Shown here one piece after another: positions 46,858 to 58,000 of a stretch of DNA of 64,000 nt (position 1 is the stretch's first letter; each line of letters starts with the position of its first letter). Below the pieces are notes generated by a model that had not been told where the DNA came from, searched no databases, and was given only the letters and a program-made list of their open reading frames with translations. The DNA is taken from the NCBI GenBank assembly GCA_030544215.1, contig JARZZO010000006.1, forward strand, positions 52,676,501-52,740,500, in the 5' to 3' direction. The translations under genes and the position numbers were made by a program. The stretch comes from Zantedeschia hybrid cultivar. Taxonomy: Eukaryota > Streptophyta > Magnoliopsida > Alismatales > Araceae.

Positions 46858-47814
46858 GGACGCCCGTTTTGCAGTGGAGTGGAGCGGAATGATAAATGGG
46901 CGTTCCAAAAATTGAAACTGATTTTGGACTGCCTGAAGAGAGGTTGAGTTACACCCAAGGACGATATGCGAATATGATGAATGTACGAGAATTAGGTATT
47001 TGGAACGCAAGGATGATCAGGAAGAGAAACAAAATCCATACCGGAGAATCACAATTCATGGGATCCTCGGGTGTTGGAACTGCGAGGTCTTGGCGCACTA
47101 AGATGCATGGCAATCTGGCCCAAGGGGATCTCAAGCAGGGAAGATGAAGAGGTGTGACTTTAAAAGGTCTCAACACAACGGGTGCACAATGGCCTAGCAC
47201 ATCACATTTTCGCCAAGTGAGAGAATCTCATGCACGAGGATTAGGAAAAGATAAGGTCTTGCAATTCAAAGAGCTAACAAACGAACACTCGCGAAAATCA
47301 CAGATCACCAAGGGGGTAGACAGAGTGACGAATCATGGTCATTGCCCCTAGGGCGGAATTTCAAATGGATTTTTCTTGTGGATAATGTTTATGCAGTGCA
47401 TGATGGTTTAAATTGAAAATAAATTCCTAATGCAAATGCAAGTATGAGGGATTTATTGGCCAATTGAATAACTTGGAGAATATAGACTCTTCATTGTTGT
47501 ATTTTAAAGAGGAACTTAGAGTCTATATGCCCAAAGCTATTAGCCTCCTGCATCTTCAATTTTGCTTCAAATTTCTTGTAGCCTCAATAATGCACATCAG
47601 CAACATGTAACTAATCAATAAACATAGCATTTAAATGTTAGACTGCTAGAAAGTGAGAAGCGAGGCTGGTTTCGAGTCGATGTGGAAGATATGGCTATTC
47701 TAATAGTAGAATGCCAATCTGGTATGGCTTCGACTTGATTAAAGACAGGTCATCCATTCAATTTGTTCGTATAAAGTAAGGACCTCACATACATGTTGGT
47801 AGACAGTAAAAGAG
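46858..47814. other. Non-coding 3' region of the second Tat-type element
   Basis: No gene recognised on either strand. It lies between the 3' LTR and the promoter array of PMD-like gene 3, the same relative position as 20132-21078 in the first Tat element. Confidence 0.5.
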
Positions 47815-48075
47815 TTCGCCTTCCAATCCAAGGTAGAAGACCCAAAACTCTGCTTCCACGCGAAGGTGGAAGGCCAAAGAGTATGCCTTCCACAAAGGTG
47901 GAAGGCCAAAGGTCATGCCTTCCAGAAAAAAGGTGGAAGGCCAAAGGGTATGCCTTCCATAAAAATGGAAGGCCAAAGGGCATGCCTTCCATAAAAGGGT
48001 GGAAGGCCAAAGAGTATGCCTTCCACGAAAAGGTGGATGAGCACACCTTCCGCTTTCCACAGAAAGTGGGAAGGT
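47815..48075 (+). repeat. GCCTTCCA/TGGAAGGC palindrome array upstream of PMD-like gene 3
   Basis: About eight units, period about 33, of the form TGCCTTCCA - 4 to 9 bases - TGGAAGGCCAAAGG. The array ends 80 bases before the ATG at 48155; a weak TATA-like CATAAAAAGG lies at about 48091-48100. Same palindrome arms as the LTR array at 46324-46702. Confidence 0.88.
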
Positions 48076-49614
48076 CCATGGCTTATCGATACGGATCCAT
48101 AAAAAGGTTAACCTGAGAATTCTCCCTCTACCTTCCGAACCTCCTGTGGTGATCATGGCATCCTGATCGTTTCGAATTGTGCGTCGTTAAACACATGAAA
48201 ACGTTCAATCTAAATTTATCCGGCTTACTCAAATCAAATTTTGGAAATTAATAGCGGTGAGTCCGAGTCGAACCACAGGGAGATAGAATCTTAATTTTGA
48301 AAACTTTGGAGTTTAGTTATCTAAAAATAGATGAAAATTTAAGTGCACTAACTACTTATTCAAACTAACATTAAATTAACTATTGTTATCAAAAATCAGA
48401 ATTACATAAATCAAACAAATCTCTTTTTCTTTTCTTTTCTTTTTTTTTTAAATTAAACACAATCACAATTGAATAATAAACACAACTAAGAAATTATAAC
48501 AACAAAATAACAATTATTGTTTAATTGTGTAAACCTTTAATTATCATAAATCAAATAACCTAATAAAACATCAATAACTAATAAAACATCATTAATCATC
48601 AACTAACTAACAACTAACTCTAATTAAATAACCATAACTATACTAGTGGGGGAAATAGAAAGAGCAACACAACAACAATCTGTGGGTCTGCTGGTGCAGT
48701 GGACCACAAGGAAAATGGGGGGTGGCGCAGTGGACCACTGCTGGAGCTGGTGAATGCTGCCGGCTGGTTTGCTGCTGCAGGTGCTGGGGCACGTGGAGGA
48801 GCTTGGGAAGGGCTTCATTGCAGCTGGCCAGCATGCATGGAAGAAGCTTGATGGCTGCTGCAGGTTGCTCGGTTGGTGCAGGCTTGGAGAATCCTTGGAA
48901 GCTGCTGCGTGGGGCTCGGTTGGTGCAGGCTTCAACAAGTGCAGGGCATGCTCATGGGCAGCTGGTGGCTTTGGTTGGTGGAAGCCCGACGTGGAGACCA
49001 GCTAGGTGGTGTGCAGGAGAGGGAGGCTGATGCTGATGCTGATGCGTTGGAGGAAGGAGGATGCCGGCGCGTGGATGGAGAGGAAGAGGGCCTGCTGCTG
49101 CTGCAGTGGATGGTGGAAGAGGTACTGGAATTTGCTGCTGGCAGGTGCTGGGATGTTGGAGGAAAGCTTCACCAAACATGCGTGTGCATGGGCTTCAGCA
49201 GACGTGGAAGACGTGCAGCTGACTTCTGGAGAGCAGGCGGCGCATGGAAGAGCTATTGCAGGTTGCCTCACTGCAGGCAGTGGCGGACGCAGTGTACAAC
49301 CAGTGGGGTCCCAGGACCCCACTGGAATTTCGAAATCTTAGAGGCCCACTCCAGTATTTACTGTCCAGGACCCCACTGGCCACAGATGGAGGAACCCACT
49401 GGGCTGCCCGATCGTCCAGCCCACTTAGGCAGGCCCAACGGAGCGCGGAGGCGCGAAGCGCCCAATGGCCCAACCGAGCGCGGAGGCAGGCCCAACCCAT
49501 TCGGCCATTCCCCACCGGCCCACCTGACTTCCTGTGCGAGCTCCCACTCCCAAACCCTAGCCCCTCGGGCCTCGGCGTCGGCAAAGCCGCAAAGGCAACC
49601 TAGCGGCCAGCATC

Positions 49615-50240
49615 GTGACTGCGGCACCCCCTCCGGCCTCCGCGGCTCCGCCTCCGGCCTCCGCCGCTCCGAGCCTCTGCCCCGTCCGCCTCCGGCCTCC
49701 CTTCCTTCACCCCTCTGGGCTCTGGCCCTCTGCGGCTCTGCCGCTCAGCCTCTGCGGATCTGCCGATTCTGCCCAGCGCCGCCGCAGCCAGCGCCGTGAC
49801 TGCGGCACGCCGGCACCCCCTCCGGCCTCCGCGGCTCCGCCTCCGGCCTCCGCGGCTCCGACTCCGAGCCTCTGCCCCGTCCGCCTCCGGCCTCCCTTCC
49901 TTCACCCCTCTCTGGCCCTCTGCGGCTCTGCCGCTCCTCTGCGGATCTGCAGATTCTGCCCAGCGCCGCCGCAGCCAGCGCCGTGACTGCGGCACGCCGG
50001 CACCCCCTCCGGCCTCCGCGGCTCCGCCTTCGGACTCCACGGCTCCGACTCCGAGCCTCTGCGGCTCTGCCCCGTCCGCCTCCGGCCTCCCTTCCTTCAC
50101 CCCTATGGCCCTCTGCGGCTCTGCCGCTCCTCTGCGGATCTGCCGATTCTGCCCAGCGCCGCCGCAGCCAGCGCCGCGACTGCGGCACGCCGGCACCCCC
50201 TCCGGCCTCCGCGGCTCCGCCTCCGGCCTCCAGTCCTGTC
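49615..50240. repeat. GC-rich minisatellite inside the hAT element
   Basis: About 3.3 units of 180-196 bp, each starting near GTGACTGCGGCACGCCGGCA (49615, 49795, 49981, 50175). Units contain shorter CTCCGGCCTCCGCGG sub-repeats. The long proline/alanine-rich and arginine-rich frames on both strands come from this composition and are not genes. Confidence 0.92.
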
Positions 50241-50379
50241 CCTCCGGCCCTTTGGCTTTGTTTGGCCGCTGCCAGCCTGCCCTCCAGCTCCAGGCTCCAG
50301 TCCTGTCCAGGCCAGGCCAGACCCCTCCGCTGCGGCTCCGCCCGGACGGCCGGACCCCCAGCCCAGCCCAATTTGTAAG

Positions 50380-52140
50380 GTGAAGGGACTACGCACGGCC
50401 GCACGGGAACTTCCAACCTCAAAGCATCATGTTTGCCTAGAAGTTCTGATTTCATCTTCTTCTTGAGGTAGGCACTTGAGGAGCACTTTCAGAGTAGATT
50501 TTGGATTGGTTTCTTATGCATATCTTTAATCCATATGATGAACAGTTTAGTTTAACATGGTCTCAAAAACTTTAAGTAGAAAGCCAAGAAATTATTTAAA
50601 GATATCAACTGTCCATCTTTTTAGCATAGCAGATGGTATTTGCAAGATAAAATTTTAAATTGCTAATCGACTGTCATCGGATAGTAGAAGAACTTTTTTT
50701 TTGTAATTTTTTTAGTGGATGCTATGTACATAAGGGTGTCGATCTGTTTTAAGTGTTCAAATCTGATCCAAGGATATAATTATTTGTATGGACAAGATCC
50801 CAAATCCCAGTGTCTGCTAAGCTCTCATCATGTACATGCATGCCTTTTTGTTCTGTGAGGTTGCTGCTAGTCCAGTGAAAATTTATCCTCCTGGTTCTTA
50901 CTGTGGTTAAGTGCTTTGGAGCAAAAGAATCTTGTAGGGTGAGGTAAAACACATAGGCATCTGTACATGGTGAAAGAATTAATGATCATTCACTACCTTG
51001 TTCAGGTTGTGCAGCTCCCCTCCATGCCCCACCCTGCACCCTTTGGGAGATGTCTGTACTTCATTATCTACTGGTCCCATTTCATTAAAAGGGCAGTTTC
51101 ATGCCTTGGAGCATCAAGGAATGTGAAGCACACCGGATCCCATACAAAAAAAGGTTCTACTAACCCATTCAAAATAACACCCAACTTGGGTCACTAAGCT
51201 GTTATTGACATATGCTGCTTTAGGGGAATTGAGTGGGATTTGCCAAGTTCCAAACATCTACAAGGTTTGATTAAGACATATCTAGTCAATACTTTGCTTG
51301 GTGGATTATGGATAATTGCTCATCCTGCCAAGAGCTTGTCTTGGCCGGATGTGGATCTCTGGACCATGCATGGAGAATGTTTCTGCAGAGGGACAACAGG
51401 GGTTGCCCACATGTCTCACTTTCCTGGCCGCCCTTCCAATAGAGCACAATGTTTAGTCTCAGATTAGGTGGACATAGATGACTATCTTGGTCATGATGGA
51501 TTGCACTAGTGACATATGGCTTTTGTTCCGACTGGCTGCCAAATAGGACGTCAAAATTAGGATTTTGATGGAGTCAATGCATTTATTTTTCGTTGATTTA
51601 CCTATTTAAGTGCTACCAAAGTACCAAATAGGACGTCTAGTTCAGATTTTTAAGAAAACTGGCTCACACATATACTTTCGCAGGGTACCAAAATGGACCC
51701 TAAGTATCACTAGCAAAGAGAAATGTTCTGCAGTCACCGTGTGATGCGAGGATGGGTGCTTCACAATATCTGTTGGATTGAGCTCATTCTGACAAGTGTC
51801 AGACGCTTCAATAGTAATTTACTATGCTTAACTTGTGAGATTAGATAAGAGCATGGACTTCCATATCTTGGCTAGCTCTTCCCAACTTCTTTTATATTAT
51901 GTAGACAATTTATGGCTTTTGATAGGTTGAATTCAATCCGTACTTATCGGATAAGGTTGAGCCAAAACTTTTGTTCACAATTTATGGCTTTTGATATATA
52001 TTTTATCCATGCTAAAATAAGGAGGACATTTTGCTCATCTGTTCTATCTTTTATCTACTTCAGGTCTAAATAAGTAGGCATTATCGGATTGCTGACATCG
52101 TGAAGTGGCCAATTCAGGTATCAAATCTACATAAGATTTT
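50380..52140. other. Unassigned interior of the hAT element
   Basis: Moderate base composition with no frame I recognise. Two + strand frames, 50967-51197 and 51240-51467, show no known domain. This could be captured host DNA, but the source cannot be identified from sequence alone. Confidence 0.4.
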
Positions 52141-52164
52141 CTTCATTTATATTTTATTTTATTT

Positions 52165-52500
52165 TTTCTAGATGTTAATTTTTGTGATCCAGCGAGCCTG
52201 GGTGGTGGCTCATTTATATATTATTATTTATTTATTTAATGTTAAATATTTGTAATCCAGTGAGCCTAGGTGGTGGCTCATTTATATTTTATTTTGCCTT
52301 TTATAGATGTTAATTTTTGTGATCCAGCGAGCCTGGGAGGTGGCTCATTTATATATTATTATTTATTTATTTAATGTTAAATGTTTGTGATCCAGTGAGC
52401 CTGGGTGGTGGCTCATTTATATTTTATTTTGCCTTTCATAGATGTTAATTTTTGTGATCCAGCGAGCCTGGGAGGTGGCTCATTTATATATTATTATTAT
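52165..52500. repeat. AT-rich tandem repeat in the hAT element
   Basis: Five copies of GTGATCCAGYGAGCCTGGG-NGGTGGCTCATTTATAT alternate with two AT-rich linkers, forming a higher-order unit of about 130-145 bp. The last copy ends near 52490. Confidence 0.9.
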
Positions 52501-53855
52501 TTATTTATTATTTTTGTGATAGCAAGAACCAGATGTTGGAAACATAGCGATGCAAATGGTAGTTGATCGATAATCTAAATATTTGACCGATCATTAGTTT
52601 ATAGGTCAATTAACAAATTATCTTTTCAAATCGATATTCATAGTGGATAAGATAATGAGTACACATTATTTTTTACAAAATATATATGATACACTCAGAT
52701 TTAATTATCCGATCGATTATTAACTTATAGGATCGTTAATGGATAATATTTTTAAACCGATAACTTAATGGATACGGTCATGTATCTATCTTAGATCCGC
52801 ACCGAATCCGACCCGTTTGCATCTTTGGTTGTCCCACCTTCAACTTGGTCCACAGTACTCAATCTGGGACCCCACTGGACCAAATTCCTGCGTCCGCCAC
52901 TGACTGCAGGTGCATTGCTTCGCTGGGCAGCATGTGGATGAGCTTGCATGCATGCGCGTTGGTGGTTGGCTTGCAGGTTCGCAGGAGCTCGGACGGTGCC
53001 GGGTGCTTGCTGCAGAGAAGGCGAGGTTTCTGGAGAAAGAATAGAAGAGAGAGGGAGGCAGAGAAGAGAGAAGAGAGGGAGGAGGACGGATGCGGTGAAA
53101 ACAAACTAAGAGAGAGAATACCAGAGAGAGGAAGAGAGGGCTAGGGATAGAAGGAGAGGAAGAGAGAGACGTGGGAAACCGAGGAGGAAGAGAAAGAGGA
53201 GAGGAGAAGCTGTGGGAGAGAAAGGTTACGGAGGAGGAGGACGAGTACGGCTGAGAGAGGCTGGGAATTTATAGGAGAAATCGGAAGAGGAGAAGGAACG
53301 TGGGAGGCTTGGAGAAGGGATAGGATTTGGATCTGGAAAGGAAGAGGAAACTGGAAAAGAAATAGGATTCGAGTTTCTAAAACGAGAGAGAGAGAGATGA
53401 TTTTTAAAATAAAGGAAGGGATGTTTTTAGGAAATTGGAGAGACGGAAGGAAATAGTGGGTTTTGGGAAACTCCAGCGAAGGAAGGAATCAAATTGCATT
53501 TTTACCTCTGTTTTAGTTGAAATCCGCACACTGGACCTCCACTAAATTTCCGGAAACTCCACCAGTTGCACTGCATCATCGGCGTGTCCTATTCATATCA
53601 AATAAATATAATTTAGCGCATTATCTTAAAAATATCATCATATTTATTCATTTCGTCTCGGTTTTGTCGAAAAACCGCAAATGCGCTATACTCCTTTAAT
53701 CATATGAAATGACGATGTTTTTAAGTCAGAATTTGATGAAATTGTTACCGTTGGACTTGTTACACAATTATCTATCATTTCATACTATTTTGCAGATAAA
53801 AACATGAGTATGATGCATATGATTGCCTTTAAATGATTAATTTATCACTTTATCA

Positions 53856-53870
53856 CACCCCCCAACTTAC
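53856..53870 (-). promoter_or_regulatory. Polypurine tract of the LARD
   Basis: Reverse complement reads GTAAGTTGGGGGGTG directly before the TGATAAAG start of the 3' LTR. A similar tract (CAAGTTGGGGGGTGG) lies internally near 54808-54822 and may be a second priming site. Confidence 0.8.
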
Positions 53871-55123
53871 TCATTGCTAGTCCCTTAGCAATGCAAATAA
53901 GGAAAAGTTAGGACAAACAATGAATTATCATGCTTCGTTTGTAGTATCTTTCACAATCAATTTAAGTGGTAGCCGATTGGTTAAGCTAAAGGTTTTCATG
54001 TCCCACAATATTTTGATTCAGACAGGTGATTGTGCATGAAATTTGACACACTTAGAACTCGTTTCCGACCTTTCTGGTATATTATTGCCTTTACTACCCT
54101 TTAGATAAGACTACTTGGGGAGGGGAAGAGAATAAAAGATTTCCCGATCAGTCAGTGAGGACCGTTTTTCAGTTCCCGTCCCAACTCAACACTTTTCACG
54201 ACTTGGTCATATTTTTGGTACGATGGACTTTTTAGCGTGGCGTTTCTTCATTTTATTGTACTTTTGCTTTTGAGAGTGCGTACTTTTTGCCACTCTCTTT
54301 GAATTGCCTGAGGGGAGGTGCGTACTTTTTGCCACCTACCTTCCTTTAGCTCTTTTATCGCCTTCTTTTGCCTTTAGTGTTTACAGCTGTCCATTTTAAC
54401 TGACAGCCTCTTTTAGAGTGCTGAGTGGGACAGTCCCCTATTACGGATCTTACACATTCCTTTCGTTCAACCCAAAAGAAAAATTAGAATAAGTAGTCTT
54501 ATCCTTGAGGATAATTCCAGCAATTCTATACTTTTAAGATCTTTCATTTATTCTAAGTTGCCGTGTGTGTGAAAATCATCCTGCCGTGGATTTTTGTAGA
54601 GTGGGATATTTAAACTTTACAGGCTCCTTAACCAATGTGACTAACAGAAAACTGATTTGTTTAAGATTTACTTAATGAAACATGATTTTCATGCAATTTT
54701 TTTCATAGGATGTGAGAAGAAGTTTTAAAAATTTGACCATTTTTCAGTGAAAGGTATCAGTTTTCTTCAAAAGATTTTCAATAAATGCATATCAAATTGA
54801 TTGTCCCACCCCCCAACTTGATTGACATTGTCCTCAATGGCATAAAAGATATGGAAAACATGTCAGCCAGAAGAGAATTTGTGAAGGAGCGAAACAACCT
54901 GTAATGAAGATGATGCGACGTACCCACGGCGATTGCTGCTCAGGGACCTAAAAGGAAAGAAATACAAAAACTGAAGTAAAATGTTGGGTTGCCTCCCAAC
55001 AAGCGCTAAGTTTATCGTCTTCAGCCAGACGGAATGTGCACACTATCCAATACCTACTAGCACAAATTTCAGTGCATGCATTTTGAAGTTTGTTGGTTGG
55101 AGTGCACTCAGCATTGCATGTAG
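53871..55123 (-). other. LARD 3' untranslated interior
   Basis: No gene. Direct repeat GTGCGTACTTTTTGCCAC at about 54276 and 54318, the internal G-rich tract near 54815, and GTTGCCTCCCAACAAGCGC near 54987. I recall such phrases as widespread in plant LARD-like repeats; not checked here. Confidence 0.6.
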
Positions 55124-57127
55124 CTAATGAGTCAGAATGTTATCATTGAGGGTCCAGAGAAAATAATTTTTCAACATGGTCAATAGAATATTAGTTCTAC
55201 TTGATTCATAGGCCATGTCAACTACGTATCCTGCTTCTTGTCCATAACTAAATTGAAGGACTTGATCCTCGATAAAAAAATCAAAAGTTCCCAGAATGAT
55301 GGACCATTGATTCAATGTAGGGGATGATCCAATGTCGAAGATGGGGAAATCAGCAAATATGTGGCTCCTATCCATCTGAATAAGAGTATCTTGGATCATG
55401 TCATGTGGTTGCGTAATGAAATGATCAATTGACTGCAAAGCAACCGACGTGTACTTTAATTTGTGGATTCCAAATTTCTCAAAGATAGAGACTGAGAACA
55501 GGTTCGGTTTGGCCTCAAATTTCAATAAAATCCAGTAAAGATTGATGTTATCGATATTGTAAGAATTGAGTTGGGCAACACAGTGAGTTTCTTTGAGAAA
55601 ATGGCTATTGATGTGGAGTTGGCCCAATAATTCCATCACCTCCTTGAGTCGGGCCAGCTTTTGGAGGCTATTGGGCTTAGATTCTCTAACATTCGGGAAA
55701 TAGATCATAGGTAAGTGAATACCTGGGCTCTCACTAGAATCCTTCTCGTCTCCTTCATCTCCCCCCAACTTACCCTCAATGGGCTCTTCTTGATGATTAG
55801 CTAAGTCTATGGCTTCAGTTTTCTCTTGATGCAATTCCTCAAGATTATCCACTTTCTGATCAATTGAGAAGAAGAAATATTCAAGATCCGGACCATCATG
55901 TGTATTTAATTCCTCTGTGGGAAATAGAAAGTGTTCAAAGTCCAGCTCAATATCCAGCAAATCACTCATTTCTCCTTCTCCTTTTTCCTTCAAGCTCACC
56001 TCAAGAGAGATAGGTGTGATCGTGACTTCACTTTGCTGGTCAGTCTGAGGGTTTTCCATCTTCTCTCTATCCACCGGGTATATATCTTCTAGAATATCCA
56101 CTTTCTCTATTGGGAAGAAAAAATATTCGAGGTTCGGACTAGCATGCATATTGACTTCCACTGTGGGGAATATGAAGTGTTCAAAATCCGGATTAACCTC
56201 TAAAAGATCACTCACTTCCCCTTCTCCTTTTCTATCACTTAAGCTTTCCTCAGGACAGACAGGTATGATCATGGATGCATCTTGTTGACCAGTCTTAGGA
56301 TTTTTTATAGATTGGTTCATGCTAGCTTTCCCTAATGTCACCTGATGCGACTCCGTAAGATTCTCTCCGTTTTCAAGATCAGGCATGATGTGACCAGTGC
56401 CGGATTGAACGATGTCAAGTTGAATTTGTGAGTTGATTTGTTGGTCAAAATCAGGTGAAAAAGATTGCAGATTTTCAATGGGCTTGCTAAGCACTTCTTC
56501 TAAATCCATCCTTAGATTAGTTTCAGTCAAACAGTCAACTAGGGCCTGCATTCTACCAATGGTTTGTTGTTGGGCCAAGACTATTTGTTCAAGTTGCATG
56601 AATTGATCATCTTGAGAATGCGGATAATTGGGCTGATAATCAGACTGCGAAGAATATGTCGAATAATTTGATTGGAAGCAAGGTGGACAAGAGCTTGTGG
56701 ACAATGGATAATCGGAGTGTCCATGATTGTGGGCCAAACCACCAGAGTAGACTTGGAATTGGGGCCAATCCGAGAAGTCTTGGATAGCTAGACTTGGAGC
56801 TTGGGCCTGGTGAGGTGGAAATTGAAGAGCAGGTGGGGTATCATAATGGTCCTGATTGGCCCAAATGGGGCATCTTTCTTGATAGGTATATGATTGTGTG
56901 GGATATGAGGACGGTTCTGGGCCCAAAGCTAGAAATTGATCAATTGTGTGGGCCAACTTGTCTAGCTTAGCTAATCTGTGAGCCAAATTCATATTAGGTG
57001 CTGGAGGGAAAGGTGTGATGGTATTAAGACATGGGCCAAGAAATTGGTTCATTTGAGTCCACTCCATGCTGAAAATCTTTTTATTTTTTTGTTTTTTTAT
57101 TAATGATGCAAACAAGTTATCACACAA
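55124..57127 (-). CDS. LARD-encoded 667-residue protein of unknown function
   Basis: An uninterrupted frame from ATG 57127, or more likely ATG 57067 (MEWTQMNQFLGPCLN, after a lysine-rich stretch), to a stop at 55124-55126. N-terminal 200 residues are rich in Pro, Gln, Tyr and Ser; QFMQLEQIVLAQQQTIGRMQ looks like a short coiled coil. The middle has two acidic tandem repeats of about 90 residues, one with PDFEHFIFPTVEVN and NLEYFFFPIEKVD, the other with LDFEHFLFPTEELN and DLEYFFFSIDQKVD. The C-terminal 200 residues contain hydrophobic patches. No zinc knuckle, protease, RT or integrase motif was found. It could be a derived gag or an element-specific protein. An intact frame of this length in a pol-less element suggests selection or recent insertion. 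Confidence 0.65.
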   Translation of the reverse strand: MCDNLFASLIKKQKNKKIFSMEWTQMNQFLGPCLNTITPFPPAPNMNLAHRLAKLDKLAHTIDQFLALGPEPSSYPTQSYTYQERCPIWANQDHYDTPPALQFPPHQAQAPSLAIQDFSDWPQFQVYSGGLAHNHGHSDYPLSTSSCPPCFQSNYSTYSSQSDYQPNYPHSQDDQFMQLEQIVLAQQQTIGRMQALVDCLTETNLRMDLEEVLSKPIENLQSFSPDFDQQINSQIQLDIVQSGTGHIMPDLENGENLTESHQVTLGKASMNQSIKNPKTGQQDASMIIPVCPEESLSDRKGEGEVSDLLEVNPDFEHFIFPTVEVNMHASPNLEYFFFPIEKVDILEDIYPVDREKMENPQTDQQSEVTITPISLEVSLKEKGEGEMSDLLDIELDFEHFLFPTEELNTHDGPDLEYFFFSIDQKVDNLEELHQEKTEAIDLANHQEEPIEGKLGGDEGDEKDSSESPGIHLPMIYFPNVRESKPNSLQKLARLKEVMELLGQLHINSHFLKETHCVAQLNSYNIDNINLYWILLKFEAKPNLFSVSIFEKFGIHKLKYTSVALQSIDHFITQPHDMIQDTLIQMDRSHIFADFPIFDIGSSPTLNQWSIILGTFDFFIEDQVLQFSYGQEAGYVVDMAYESSRTNILLTMLKNYFLWTLNDNILTH

Positions 57128-57979
57128 TTATTCCTAAGACAACTATGGTTAAACTAGCCTACATGATGTGTTTCTCACAAATTAATCTAGGTTTAATTCA
57201 AGTCCACCCTCACAATTATCAATCGGCCAGGTAAGAGGTGGGGTGGTGGGAGGCTCCCCCTACTTTTGTAGGGACCTAATTAAAGAACCACCGACCCACT
57301 TAGGCGTTTGCCATTGGACCTCTAGCCTTAGACACCGGTCTCCAAAAGTGATAGTGGGCTCAAGCTAGACCCAAATCTCATTGTGAACCCTAAATTGAAT
57401 TCCTACTCACTTTTAATGGGCTTGGGTTAGTGAAAGAGTGCAAGGGATGGTTGTTTTTGGGCCAAGGAAGGGTAGTCAAATCCCCACCTTATTTTGTTAC
57501 TAGACTTGCCCTTAAGATATTTTTATGTGAAGTGCACAACCAAATCAAACAAGGGGTTCTATGCAATCATGGAAATGCATGAACATGGTATTTAAGGAAG
57601 GTAGAGATCTCACCTTGTCACCCGCAATCTTCAACAAAATGGAAATTTACAAGAAAGGAAACATTCTAAAAATGCAGTCCTACATGATACATGACCTAAC
57701 ATGGAAGGTTTCTAATCTTGGAAATGGAGATTTTTAAATTTGGATGTTCTTATTTTTGTTCCGTTTTTAGTTAATGGAAACCTATCTAAACTAGAAACTA
57801 CCAAAATAGAAACTAACGAAAGTCAGGAAATTGAAACATAGAAAGTTAGAACACACTTACCATGATTTCGCTTTCCTTTTTTTTTTTTTTTTCAATATAC
57901 CTGCAAAAATAAGAAAAATAAGGTTAGCTAAAGATTAATTACACTAAATCCAAGATAATCAAAATTAAAAATCTAACTC
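57128..57979 (-). other. LARD 5' leader
   Basis: Non-coding sequence between PBS and the large frame, with poly-T near 57880-57893. No gene seen. Confidence 0.6.
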
Positions 57980-57995
57980 CCCGGCAACGGCGCCA
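57978..57995 (-). promoter_or_regulatory. Primer-binding site of the LARD (tRNA-Asp type)
   Basis: Reverse complement reads TGGCGCCGTTGCCGGGGA a few bases from the 5' LTR, a PBS commonly assigned to aspartate tRNA in plant gypsy and LARD elements. Confidence 0.93.
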
Positions 57996-58000
57996 AAAAT

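Larger units (their letters stand above)
49278..52902. mobile_element. Non-autonomous hAT DNA transposon
   Basis: Ends are CAGTGGCGGACGCAG and its reverse complement (one base offset near the inner edge), with the 8 bp duplication ACTGCAGG at 49270-49277 and 52903-52910. The uninterrupted LTR copy at about 59101-59115 shows the empty site. CAGTGGCGGA ends and 8 bp duplications are typical of hAT/Ac elements. Length 3625 bp; no hAT transposase frame was recognised. The interior contains GC-rich and AT-rich tandem repeats and unassigned single-copy-like DNA (50.4-52.1 kb). Confidence 0.95.
48164..53855 (-). repeat. 3' LTR of the LARD, interrupted by a hAT element
   Basis: 48164-49277 and 52911-53855 match the right LTR (58001-60058); the part between is the hAT element and its duplicated target. 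AG/GA-rich tract at about 53040-53410. Small open frames here occur in both LTRs and show no known domain. Confidence 0.95.

Noticed and set aside
48624..49340. Frames repeated in both LARD LTRs (about 48.6-49.3 and 58.5-59.3 kb)
   Set aside because: Their conservation is that of the LTR itself; composition is tryptophan/glycine-rich with no domain, and one copy differs at its end only because of the hAT insertion.
49600..50455. Long proline/alanine- and arginine-rich open frames on both strands
   Set aside because: They arise from a GC-rich minisatellite with few stop codons in any frame; no domain or start context.
52520..52800. Possible separate AT-rich MITE near the hAT right end
   Set aside because: No terminal inverted repeat or target duplication could be found for it.
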